From contig NC_133284.1 in assembly GCF_005239225.2 (NCBI RefSeq), positions 33,742,758 through 33,806,757 on the forward strand: 64,000 nt of DNA, given 5' to 3'. The DNA comes from Populus alba. Its lineage: Eukaryota > Streptophyta > Magnoliopsida > Malpighiales > Salicaceae. This document shows, piece after piece, positions 22,953-33,915 of this stretch (position 1 is its first letter; each line of letters starts with the position of its first letter). Both the position numbers and the translations under genes were made by a program. The notes under the pieces were generated by a model, which saw only the letters and a program-made list of their open reading frames with translations, searched no databases and was not told where the DNA came from.

Positions 22953-23123
22953 AAGAAGTATTGTCTATTTCATAAAGATAAAGGACACGATATAGAGGAG
23001 TGTTACGTCTTGAAAAAGAAAATTGAGAGATTGATAGCTAAGGGTTATCACCATTAGTTTTTTAAGAGGGATTCCCATCCCAAGCCAAGAAAGGAAGAGC
23101 TCGATCAGTTAATGCTAGCATGA
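22953..23123 (+). pseudogene. Ty3/gypsy gag C-terminal fragment
   Basis: The frame beginning AAG AAG TAT TGT reads KKYCLFHKDKGHDIEECY, then a Lys-rich stretch with IERLIAKGYHH, a TAG stop, and FFKRDSHPKPRKEELDQL. This is the familiar end of plant gypsy gag (YC.FH...GH.TEEC..L...IE.LI..G). It is a short relic with an internal stop and no pol attached. Confidence 0.8.
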
Positions 23124-25747
23124 GTCTAGCGAGTTGTCGGACCCAATACACCTGGGCTCAACTATAAGCTAAGCTTAATGCTAAGTGGGTCTGGTGAATT
23201 TCCTGACCTTTTACGCTTGAATTCAGCCACGCGCTTGATTAAAAGAAAATGTTAGGCCAAGAAGAAGTTGTCTTAACTTACTACTTGGCCAACTACAACT
23301 AATGCAATGGGTACATGCTAATCACAATGATTAATATGGTAGATAAATTAACCAAAAGTCAAAATCCTCTAACAAGCTCGATAGCTAACTAGAAATTATG
23401 AAAGAATCATAATATGCATAGTAAGATTAGGTAAGCTTTCCCACCTAAATTTTGCCTCTTAAGTTATGATCATTAGGTTTCCTTAAAATGAGTACACATG
23501 AGTATGAAAAGCCTCCTTTATTCAGTTCATGAACAATTCAAATTGAACATTGTTGAGTTAAACCCCATTTAGTACATGATCTATAAAATTTACCTCATAT
23601 TTAAATGCAAGGCTATAACCCATGGTGTGTTAGCGTATGTCTAGCACTTTGGCTCAAGTGTGGTGCCTAAATTGAGCCCAACTCCCTAATAAAAACAACA
23701 AGGATTAATAATTAATGATTTAACTAGCTCCATTTCATTCTTTTGATTTAGAAAATTTTTGTATATTTTTCTAAGAAACTTATTCATTAAAAGTAGCAAA
23801 TCATTTAGATAATGGTGTTTTTTTAATTTGAATTACCAATTACAGTTAAATCTATATAAATTAACACTCTTGGGATCATGTAAAATTATTGATTATTAAC
23901 ATATTATTTGAACTTAAAATTTAAATCAATATTTGACAAAAATATTATTTAATTAAGGTTATTAATTTATACCATATTAGCTTAGTTTTCATGCATCAAG
24001 ACTAAATTTCTTCTAACCAAATCCAAGAAAACTAATCACATTTAGCTTATCACTCATAACAAATTTCTTTTCTCAAGGTGTTTCTTTGAATTTGACACTA
24101 AAATTTTGCATTCCACACAAAACAACCATATATATATATATATTCAAAAAAGCAGAAAAACCAAAGATTTAGTTTTTTTATCTAAAAATATTAATAAAAT
24201 TTTGGTCCATCGGGTTTTAAAAAGTGATGAAATAAAAAAAAGTTGACAAGTTTGTTTCATTACGTGATTAAAAATTTTATTAAAATAAAAGATATCAACA
24301 AAATAACATAAATCTAACAAGAAAACGATTACAATCGGACTTTTCATAGCACTGCAAACAACACACAAAAAGAAAAGAGAGAGAGAGAAATACAAGCACC
24401 AAGCAACAAGACTTCATTGTAATTTTGATCGTTAAGAAACTGTTTTCAAAATTTCATCGGTCTTATCAAATATTATTATATATTTTTATACCTGGAATTG
24501 TTCTTTATTTTCTTTCTTTTTTTAATTATGGATTAATTCAATTTTTTTTATTAAAAAAAGACAGTATATCAAATTATTATTAACATAAATTAAGTCTCAC
24601 AGTGAAAGTATTGCAGAGAGTACTTTCCTTTGTCCCCAAAAAAAGCCATGGACCATTTATATTTTATATCCAATTTAATTTTCTTTTTTTATTGTTATTT
24701 ATTTGTTTTTTTATCTTCTTTGTATCAATTGTTTTTTTATCAATTTCATGCATGACAATTAGATTTCATTTATTTTTTATATTAAATTTAATCATCATTC
24801 TTTTGATATTTTTTAATCCTTTCACTAATTAAATTTTGTTTCAATTTCATTCCTCATCATTTGATTTTAATTTTTTCTTCATATCAAATTTACTTCTATT
24901 ATTTTTATTGATGATTATTTTGTTTTGGATTTTTTTATTGTATTTTTTTTTAATTTTATTTTTTAGTATTTTTTTTCACTAAACCATGGGTTTCAAAAGT
25001 TAACAACGGTTGACTTTAGTATTTTTTTTAGATCATTTTATATTTTTATTTTATTTTATTATTTAATATTTATTTTTATAAAATTAATTTTCATGTTTTT
25101 TAAAGATTAACAATAATGGAATCTAAGATAGATGGAAGCTATAAAACTCTTAACGAATTATTATATGTCAGATAGATAATAAGGGTAAGGAAAATAGAGT
25201 CGGCTAGTATAAAAAGTTAATGAAGAAAAGCGAAGAGGTAATTAAAGCCCTTTTAGTTTAGGATGCATGTAATTAATATTTTTTTTTTATGTTTTGGAAT
25301 GCAATGCAAATTATGATTTTTAAAATTTTAATTTTGTTATTAAAATATAATTTTTTTTTGTATGTTTTAAAATATTTTGATGCGCTAATCTTAAAAATAA
25401 TAAATATATATTATTTTAATATATTTTAATACAAAAAATATTTTAAAAAACTCCCTCGATTACATTTTCAAAAAAACCCAATTGACTCCCGACAGCAGCA
25501 GAAAGGAGTGTTGTTGTTTACAGATATTCTATTTTAGCATTGCCTCCTCGAGATGGTCTTAATAAATTCTGATTATATATTCGAAATCAATATAAACAAA
25601 CGCCGAGGGTAGTTCCTTTATTAGACACAGCATTAATATGGGCAAACTCATCCGAGATAAGCACAATTGCTCTAAAAATACCGTCCCATTATTGAGATCA
25701 CAAAAAAAAAAAAAAAAAAAAAACAGCAGCAAAGCAGTGGACCCATA
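23124..25747. other. AT-rich intergenic and repeat-derived sequence
   Basis: Gypsy-like wording continues to about 23220, then AT-rich sequence with no gene. An AT-rich dispersed repeat copy lies at 25290-25445 (core GATGCGCTAATCTTAAAAAT). A T-rich block at 24840-25100 has repeated TCAATTTCAT and TTTTATT words. Confidence 0.4.
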
Positions 25748-25934
25748 GTTTTGAAACCCGATCCGGTCACTGACCCGGTCAAGTGATTAGGTCACGGGTC
25801 AAATGGATTGACCGGGTTGATCGGGTTTCACCGGGCTAACTCCTAAATGGGTTTTTACCTCCACCCGGACCAGTCCTAGACCCGGGTCGGCCAGGTCGCG
25901 GGTCGACCCGCCGGGCCGGTCCAGGTTTCAAAAC
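25748..25934. mobile_element. 187-bp GC-rich MITE-like element with 11-bp perfect inverted ends
   Basis: It begins GTTTTGAAACC and ends GGTTTCAAAAC, a perfect 11-bp terminal inverted repeat. The interior is GC-rich and full of GACCCGG, CCGGGTC and GGGTCGACCC words, so it should fold into a strong hairpin. Composition differs sharply from the AT-rich flanks. No clear target duplication was identified, so the superfamily is open. Confidence 0.75.
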
Positions 25935-26400
25935 ACTGAGTGGACCGAAGGAAAGGGAAGTACAGAAATCACAACCCCCAAATTTGTACATAGTGCGAGT
26001 GTGCACGCGACTTCAAAGCGTACCTTGTCTTGTAGCTGTTCACCATTTTCATTCGTCATAACACCTGATCAAGTCAGCTCCTAATCAGATTATACTAGCT
26101 TAAAATTTAAAATTTCCGATAATGATTTATAATTTTGATCAGTATATTCACATTGGATATCTACATGGTTGCGATAATAAGATGATTAATATTCTCACTC
26201 AGAAGTTATTATCTATTAATTTTAGATAATAATAAAATAAAATTAATTTAATCAGCAGGTTATTTATATAAATTAAATGAAAAAAAAAATGGAGTTGGAC
26301 ACATGATGACCATATAGGTATGAGTTATCAATGTATTGTATTTTCAAAAGCATCGGACTTGATACTTTCATATTCGTTTATATGCGTAACGAATCTAATA
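25935..26400. other. Intergenic sequence, no gene seen
   Basis: AT-rich sequence with no recognisable coding or RNA gene. It leads into the repeat unit that begins near 26400. Confidence 0.4.
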
Positions 26401-26681
26401 TTTTGTTAGTATAAGTCCTCCTACACTGTTTTGATATTGTTCAGATGCATTGTCTATATCAAATAATGCAACAATTTAGACTATCTCAGCATATACTAGA
26501 TTATGTTGAGATGCATAGTAATAGTCATTAGGGTAAGCGTGATAGAGATTGGTTAGTAATTCCTGCATCTTACCTTGATCTTTGAGATGCTAGGAGACAT
26601 CGTGTTTTTAGGGAGCGATATCTAACGATTGACACAGATACTTACATGAGATGATATTTGTTAATTACATATTGTTTTATT
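26400..26681 (+). repeat. Repeat unit copy 1, left part (before the hAT-type insertion)
   Basis: Matches 28450-28725 line by line. Shared phrases include TTAGGGTAAGC, ATTGGTTAGTAA or ATTGGTTGGTGA, TACCTTGATCTTTGA or TACCTCGATCTTTGA, and GGGAGCGATAT or AGGAGCGACAT. One frame of the clearer copy gives a coding-like string (GKRDRDWLVIPASYLDL, then DARRHRVFRERY) broken by stops, so the unit may be a decayed transposon ORF. I could not name the family. Confidence 0.7.
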
Positions 26682-28280
26682 TAAGGGTGATAAAAAAAAA
26701 CAAAAAAAACTAATTAAACCGAGAAAAACTAATAAAGAAAAAAATGGAATAACTAAATAGAAAAACAAAAAAAACTGGTTCAATTCGGCTTCAAAAATCA
26801 AAAACCAATTGAACCAAACCAGACCAGTTTAGTTTCAAGTTTCAACCCTAAAACAAACCTAGGTATAAAACGCTTATGTTTTTTTTATGAAACCTTATTC
26901 CTTTAATTTCCTTTTCTCCCACAACCACCCTCCCCTCCCTTTTTAGTTTGCTCATCTTTCCCCCACAATCCCCTCTCCCTCTCCTCCCTTTTATCTCTAT
27001 CTCTGGTCTTTGAGTTTGGTGCGGTTAAAAATGGAAAAACCAAGGTACTTTTTCATCTCTTGCTTGCTCTTACTTTTCATTCATTGAGAAATTTAATATG
27101 GGTTTCTTCAATTGTTTGTGAATAGATAGAGAAGTTTTATGCTGCTTAAGGTTTAAGTATAATGGGATACTTTAATGCAAATGAAAGGTTTGATGACGTG
27201 GAGCTTGGTAGTGTTGCAAAGAATATTGACGATAACATCTATCCTTACTTTTCTCAAGTTGTTATTCTTTAGTATGTATTCTTTCTATAGTAGATGATGT
27301 TCTTTTTTATTGTTTCTTGCTATCTTTCATTATGAACCTTTTTTATTTGTTTTTCTTTTAATTTCATTGTTGTTAGATAACAAAAAGCTTGAAGCTTTGC
27401 CAAAGAGGAAAGATCTACTCTCTGTTATGCAGGTTGGTAACTTTGTTTTATATATATATTTGATGTAAATAAGGGCGATTATTGTTGTTTAATCTATTGA
27501 TATGTTGCAAATGTGATTTTTTTTTCTTATGAATTTTCGAGTTGGCTTGAATCTCTAAGTGGAATATGCTTTTTCTTGTGGAAAATTTATTTTATGTTAA
27601 TTATGTTTAACATGAAAAACAAATGAAAGAGACAATTGATTTTTCATTTTATACTTGTATTAATGCTGTAGTTCTATGGGTTTTTGAATTTGCAGGTTAC
27701 CAACCATATAGCAGGAGGTGCAACATCATAAATTATTATACATGGGTTTGTATCTTTTGATATGGGGAAAGCTACAAACCTAATATTCATGTTGGAATGC
27801 CTTTGCTATATTTATCATCATGTATGTTTTAAAATAGGCACATTAGCCTATTTTTTAAGTTGAGAAGGCAGGAAAGACAAAAGGAAAGGAGAGAGTAGAA
27901 AAAAATAAAATTAAAAAACTTATTTGTTTGTGTTTGAAGAATTGCTTGTTAAGAACCTCATTGAAATAGAAGAATATTTGATAAACAATCTTAAATTCAC
28001 ATTAGTAAAATGGACAATAACAAATAAAAGCAAAAAAAGAACTCCAATACATCTTTTAGGGCCATTGTCTAAAAAACTCAAAAAATCCTAAGAAAATCTT
28101 AAGCCTAATAAGAAAAGACCCAATTAAATGGAAATAAGTTCAGCCAGTTTTGAAAGAAAAAACAAACAAATCGAATCAAAATGGTCAGTTAAATTCGGTT
28201 ATAATCTTAAAAAATATAAATTTCAATTTGGTTAGTTTTTTTAGTTCAAAATTGAACCAAACCGAAAATGATCACCCCCA
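26682..28280. mobile_element. hAT-type non-autonomous insertion, 1,599 bp, with 8-bp target duplication
   Basis: The left end is TAAGGGTGATAAAA; the right end read in reverse is TGGGGGTGATCATTTTCGG. They are flanked by GTTTTATT (26674-26681) and GTTTTATC (28281-28288), an 8-bp duplication with one mismatch, the hAT hallmark. Near both ends lie ACCGAAC/GGTTCAATT-like subterminal words. The site is confirmed by the paralogous unit at 28728, which reads CACGTTTTATTACACC with no insertion. Inside, two short coding-like stretches (around 27161-27270, starting MGYFNANERF and later YPYFSQ; and around 27378-27432, KKLEALPKRKDLLSVMQ next to a possible donor) suggest a captured host-gene fragment. I do not recognise the donor gene. 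Confidence 0.85.
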
Positions 28281-28910
28281 GTTTTATCTTGCCTACCTGA
28301 TTGCGTTTCTCGAGGCATCCACTCAATCCTATACATTATGCACTTCGATATCTGATCAAGATTTGATTAGCATGCAATATTGTTTTACATATAGCATTTA
28401 TTAAATATTGTTAATGTTATATCATAATTGATGTCTATTGATTAGTTTTTAATGTGTGTTTGTGTGTGTTCATTATTGAGATACATTGCCTAGATTGGAC
28501 AATGCAATAATTTTAACTATCAAGGCAAATACTGGATTATATTGATACAAGTTATGAGCTACATAATATTAGTAATTAGGGTAAGCACGAGGAGAATTGG
28601 TTGGTGACTCATACATTTTACCTCGATCTTTGAAATGCTAGCAGAGATTGTGTTTTCAAGGAGCGACATTCGATGATTGATGTAAATATCTACACAATAT
28701 GATATATATCCAATACACGTTTTATTACACCTACCTAGTCGTGTTTCTCGAGGGATCTATGCAATTCAATGCATTATGTGCCCCAATATCTAATAAAGAA
28801 TTGATTGGTATACAATATTGTTTAACATACAATATTTATTAAATATTGTTAATGTTATTATTGATGATGACTACTAATTAGTTTTTAATGTGTGTGTGTG
28901 TGTGTGTGTT
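28281..28910 (+). repeat. Repeat unit: right part of copy 1, then all of copy 2
   Basis: 28281-28460 (GTTTTATCTTGCCTACC, CGTTTCTCGAGGCATCC, TTTTTAATGTGTGTTTGTG) is repeated at 28723-28908 (GTTTTATTACACCTACC, CGTTTCTCGAGGGATCT, TTTTTAATGTGTGTGTG), about 443 bp apart. Between them lies the second copy of the segment seen at 26400-26673. Together this is two tandem units, the first interrupted by the hAT-type insertion. Each unit ends in a GT microsatellite of different length. Confidence 0.8.
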
Positions 28911-31900
28911 AGTTGGTATGGAAGGCTCATAAAGCAACAATGCCTATTTGTGAAGGTGTCAATGAGATAGGATGAATTGTAGTCAACATTATGCTTAATT
29001 TATGTTGTGGTGGACTTCAAAAGGTTGAGCATCGTAAAGTGGTATTAACAGAAGATAAAGTTGCTTATCATGAGAGTGTTGGAGATGTTGGTTTGCCCAC
29101 AAGCATTTAAGGTCCGTCCACGATCATCCCAGGCCCATCCATGAGAATTCTAGGTCCATCCATATGCTGGGGTGATACTAGTTCTCCTCACACCTACACG
29201 GATATTACAGATCTCGAGTTAAACGAGTTGGGGTGACGTTCTAAACCCATCCAATAGTGCTTGTCTTTCCATGAGTTAGGGTGATTATTAGATATAATTA
29301 CATGTTATTATATATTATGAGAAATATGAATAGATGCCTAATTAGTTTAATTTTAATAGAATGTTATGTTAATCTTTTGTATAATTTTATTACCTATGAT
29401 TGAAGACGTTATGTGTTGCTTATGTGAATTATGTTTTGTTGCTGGAAAATTGATTACTTAAATTATAGAAATTGTGGTCTTTTTGAGCAGGGAGTTAATG
29501 GTAAAAAAAATTATCTCAGGATATGTCTTTTAGTTGAGTCGCAAATAATGAATACAAATCTCGTTTCTTAGATGTTATTTATGACTCTCATATCGCATAT
29601 ACTATCTACAACTTGATCAAGTATGGTAAATTCCTAAATATTTTTTTACATGTGCTTTTTTATCATTTTTTTTTATTGGTCCATTACTACATCAATCACG
29701 GATAGTCTTATATTAGTTTTGAAAACAATGAAAAGTTGTAAGCATGTGTCCTATTTTTCACAATTTCACATGCCTTTTTGTTTAGCCCAACAAAGTGTCC
29801 AACATCTCCAATCTCACTCACATTCACATATGCATTTCATTTTAACACAAGTAATGTCTTTTATTGTCAATCTTTCCATTTAAATGATGAAATTATCATT
29901 GAGCTCATCGTTAAAAAAAACCATATAACATTAACATTAAGTAACTTCTAACACAAACTATTTAGCTTCAGTTCTGGCCATTGAAACATCTTTAATCTAC
30001 TTTTACACCTCATAATAAATTCTTTTCTAGTTTGGTTTTGAATTGAACCAACATCAAGCATTCAAATTGTTTTATCCATGAGAATTCATAGGTAACATTT
30101 GGTTATTGTCTCTGGATAGAAGAAATGGAGATAAAGGAGACAAAAAAAAAAGAAAAAAGATAGAGACGAAACTATGTTTGGTAGTGATATATAAGAAAAA
30201 TAATTGTCTCTGTATCATATTTGGTTATGATGTATAAAACTTAATAAAATGTGAAAAAGTCTATTTTATTCTCAATATGTATTGTTGTTAAACTTATGTA
30301 TTTAGAAAAAATAATTAGATTTTTTTTTTACTTTGATTTATTTGAGTATTGAAATGAATAATATTATAATAACCTTAGTTATAGAATTAGGATTGATTTG
30401 ATAAGTTGATCCGAGACCTAGATTGACCTGAATTTAAGGGAAAACAAAAAAATAAATGACTCGACCTGACCTGGTCAAATACTAGAACTGATTTGACAAG
30501 TTGACCTCTGAATTAAGTTTTATAACTATAGTAATAACTATGTTTATTTTATGTTGATCCTTTTGGTATATGACTCAGGCCTTAGCTTGAGTTGGGTTTT
30601 AAAACTATAATAATAACCATTTTGTCTTTGTGTTGACTTAGGTTAATGGTTAATGGTCAATCTTAAGTGTGACTCCAGCCTTGTCCTAGTTGACACCTGA
30701 GTTTTTTTAAAAAATTTAGATTTTTACAATGATATTTTAGAAATATAAAATGATAAATATTGTTTTTGGAGGCATGTTGCATTCATACCTCATGTTTGGG
30801 AAGTATATAAACTTACTTCAAAATTATTTGAGAGATAAATTTATTTTTATGTTTTTATCTCATTAACCAAACACATTTTTATATGGGTTGTCTCAATCTC
30901 TTCTTTCATGTAACAGTAACTAAACACTTTCTTACATATATTTCCTCAATTTTTAATAGGCAACAGTAATATCAATAACAATTAAATTGGAAGCTAGTTC
31001 GAAAGACCAACCAATATTTTTATTTATATATTTTGTCTTATCAGGACATCTTTATCAATAATGTAAAAATATATATATTTCTAAGACAAATGCTTAGAAG
31101 AAGGTTAGTTCGATGATCAGGACATCTTTTATCAATAATTTAAAAATGAACTAGTTCTAAGACAAATGCTTAGAAGAAGGTTAGTTCAAAAATTTTCTAA
31201 GACAAGTGATTAGAGGAAGGGTAGTTGTTTAGTCACATGTCAATCAAGAGAAATACAAAATGTGTCCATGAGATTTTTTTTGTTTCAAAATCTTATCTGG
31301 TCAACAATATTCCAAGATGTTCCAATTACAAGAGCCAAATGATTCGTAAGTTTCCGAAGACTGCCATTCATATATAATCCTCACTTTCTTAAATTTGTGC
31401 TAAGTTAATTAAAACTACATGCTAATATTTGTGTTTGGTTTAAATTAAGAGAAAAATAAATGTTAATGGATTAATAGCTCTTTTATTGAGATGATATTTA
31501 AGAAGGTAATAACAATTATTTAAAAATACTTGAAAAAATATTAAGATGATATTTTTTATTTTTTAAATTTATTTTTAATATTAATATATAAAAAATTCTA
31601 AAAAATATCAATTAATTTTTTTAAAAATTTTAATAAAAATATAAATTAAAATTCATTTTAAATCACCTTAAGCATGTTTGGCATCTATCTAAGAGTGAAG
31701 GGAAAATAAAGGCTTAACACTTAACCCCGTCCTACACATTTTATTCTTAAAAGTTTAAGTGTTAACCTTGTTCGAGTACCGAGATGCTAGATGAAGAAAT
31801 TTTTTCGCGGCATTATGTTTTTATCTTTTTCGCGGCATGATGTTTAGTCAGTTTCAATAAAGACATTCTGGTCGTGACTCGTCTGGTCTCCAAGCCGAGC

Positions 31901-32450
31901 AATGAAAGTTGAGAATTAACCATTTAGGCGATGGCTAGTAGTAAGAGTTTGGAATTAAAAAGTTTGTTTATTTTTATGATTTTAAATTTGAGTTCTAAGT
32001 TGCTTATATGATGGTCACTGAAGATGGTCGTTAAAGGGCTCGTGGAATTAGTTGCACGCAGCTGGTCAATGTTAAACTAAAAAAAAATTGAGAATTAATT
32101 CTGAAAAATTTTTATAACGTTTTAAATTTATTTTTTAAAAATTATTAATTTGAGTTTACTAATTTTAGAAACAGTACAGGCTTATATAATAAGCTCATCT
32201 GAATACCTAATTTATATCTAAAAAAAAAAGTTGAAAATCTAACTGGCTTTTAACCAAACCAAATGCTTTGGAGGACTAAACCACGGTTTTCTCGGGCTAG
32301 GTGTGTTTGACTGAAACACACCAAAACCCAAAGCCGATCTTGGAAATACCCCTACCCCGACAAGCTTCACTACCATACTACACAACACAGCAGTCGCTTC
32401 ACTCTCGCTAAGGCAACTGTTGCTACCTCTTCTCCCCTGACCAGTGATCG
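28911..32450. other. Intergenic sequence, no gene seen
   Basis: No supported gene. 29060-29220 has repeated CCATCCA wording. 30400-30700 contains repeat-like phrases on GACCTG/GTTGACC. An AT-rich dispersed repeat copy lies at 31540-31665. Confidence 0.4.
31041..31215 (+). repeat. 76-bp tandem duplication plus a partial third copy
   Basis: TCAGGACATCTTT starts at 31041 and 31117, and CTAAGACAAATGCTTAGAAG at 31081 and 31157, both 76 bp apart. A diverged short third copy, CTAAGACAAGTGATTAGAGG, begins at 31197. Confidence 0.92.
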
Positions 32451-32533
32451 ACCACACCACCACACTCACACGAAAAATATTGAAGGACACCATCTGTTCC
32501 GCGCTGTCTCTGTGGTTCTAGGCTTGGCTTTAG

Positions 32534-33915
32534 ATGGCTGGGAGGGAGAGTTTTTTCGAGGGGAATCATCTTGTACCAGAGGGTAATCCTCCTAGTTTCT
32601 CTGAATTGCTCTTCTCTAATGATGATGATGATTTTGCGGGTGTTGATGTAGCCCATGCTTTCCATTTCTCTTCCGTTGAAAAGTCTCCCACAATGCTTTG
32701 TTTTGGGGGATACAATTATCGAAATGAAAGTGAAATTGTGATGTTTAGTGAAGAAACAAAAACTACCCCTCTACCTCAAATCTCTGGGGTCACATGCAGT
32801 GACTCGTCTTCTGCTTCATCTTGCAACAACAACTGCAACAGTGTTAATGTCATCAGTACCATCTCCAAATCAAATGTGAGTGCCTGATTGAATTTGCCTA
32901 ATTTGCTTTGGGGTTTCCTCGTGGTCTTTTCTTTATATTTGCTTCTTTCGCAGAGAAAAAGAAACGGGTCAAGCCAAGAAGTACCAATGAAGTGCACCAA
33001 CACCGTAGCCAAAACTCCTCTTCTAAGTCAGAGAAACAGCAAAAGGACCGAAACTAAGAATCCCGGATCAACTGCAAATGCAAAGGTCAAGGTTTATAGT
33101 TTTTCTTACTTTCTAGGATATTCCTGCATGCTTGTTGCATATATTTTTCTTTTTGACTGAATGGTACTTATCAACAATTTCTTTGTAATGATAGGTGAAG
33201 AGAGAGAAGCTAGGAGACAGAATCGCTGCATTGCAAGAGCTTGTATCACCCTTTGGCAAGGTCCAAAAAATACACAAGATTAAGCTAATTATCTATATTT
33301 AATCTAGTCAAGTTTAATTGCAACCTTTATAGTGAGTCCTTTTAAATTTCTTTGTTGGGTGATGAAGATTGGCTTTGCCAACATCTTAAGCAACGATGTA
33401 ATTGGGAATTGAAATTTTGCAGACAGACACAGCATCAGTGCTCCATGAAGCGATGGGATACATCAGGTTCCTACAGGATCAGGTTAAGGTTCTGTGCACT
33501 CCTTACCTGCAAAACCTACCTGTAAGTACCAAAGTACACATCACTTTTTTGTCCTGTTTTCCCCTCTCTTGAAACCGACCATATGAATCAACATCATAGC
33601 ATGTGGGTCCACCTTGCGTAGGTCCCACTTTTTCTTGACTAGAGTACACAGGTAAAGTAAAAATTTTGACCACGGGGAAACAATTATGGTTTTTCTGGTA
33701 AAGAGTCGATTGTTATCAGTATTGATATTGACATGGCTTCTGTGTTTTTTTTAACTATGGTTAAACAATGTTAGGAAGGCGGAGAAAAGGGAGGAGAGGA
33801 ATCGACAAAGAATCTGAGGAGCAGAGGGTTGTGTCTGGTCTCCGTGGACTGCACTCTACCCGTCGCAAACAGCAATGGAGCTGATTTCTGGTCACCCGCT
33901 ACAATGGGGAACTGA
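32534..33915 (+). CDS. Atypical bHLH transcription factor, bHLH113-like, 259 aa, five exons
   Basis: Exons 32534-32875, 32954-33085, 33195-33260, 33423-33521 and 33775-33915 give 114+44+22+33+46 = 259 residues with all GT-AG junctions in frame. Residues 1-114 form a Ser/Asp-rich N-terminus beginning MAGRESFF and containing [15 protein letters not shown]. The HLH region spans about 157-213. The first helix is [20 protein letters not shown], then [20 protein letters not shown], then VKVLCTPYL. The C-terminus has [17 protein letters not shown] and [12 protein letters not shown], a signature of the plant bHLH113/bHLH112-related group. The basic region lacks the His and Glu used for E-box reading (the Glu position is Ala in NAKVKREK), so it is an atypical bHLH, normal for this group. 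The exon-2 end at 33085 was chosen over 33091 because it gives the family's single KV step. It likely acts in the nucleus as a dimer; targets are unknown. Confidence 0.92.

Noticed and set aside
32239..32665. Minus-strand ORFs overlapping the start of the bHLH gene
   Set aside because: Shadows of the real exon and its 5' UTR; no homology seen.
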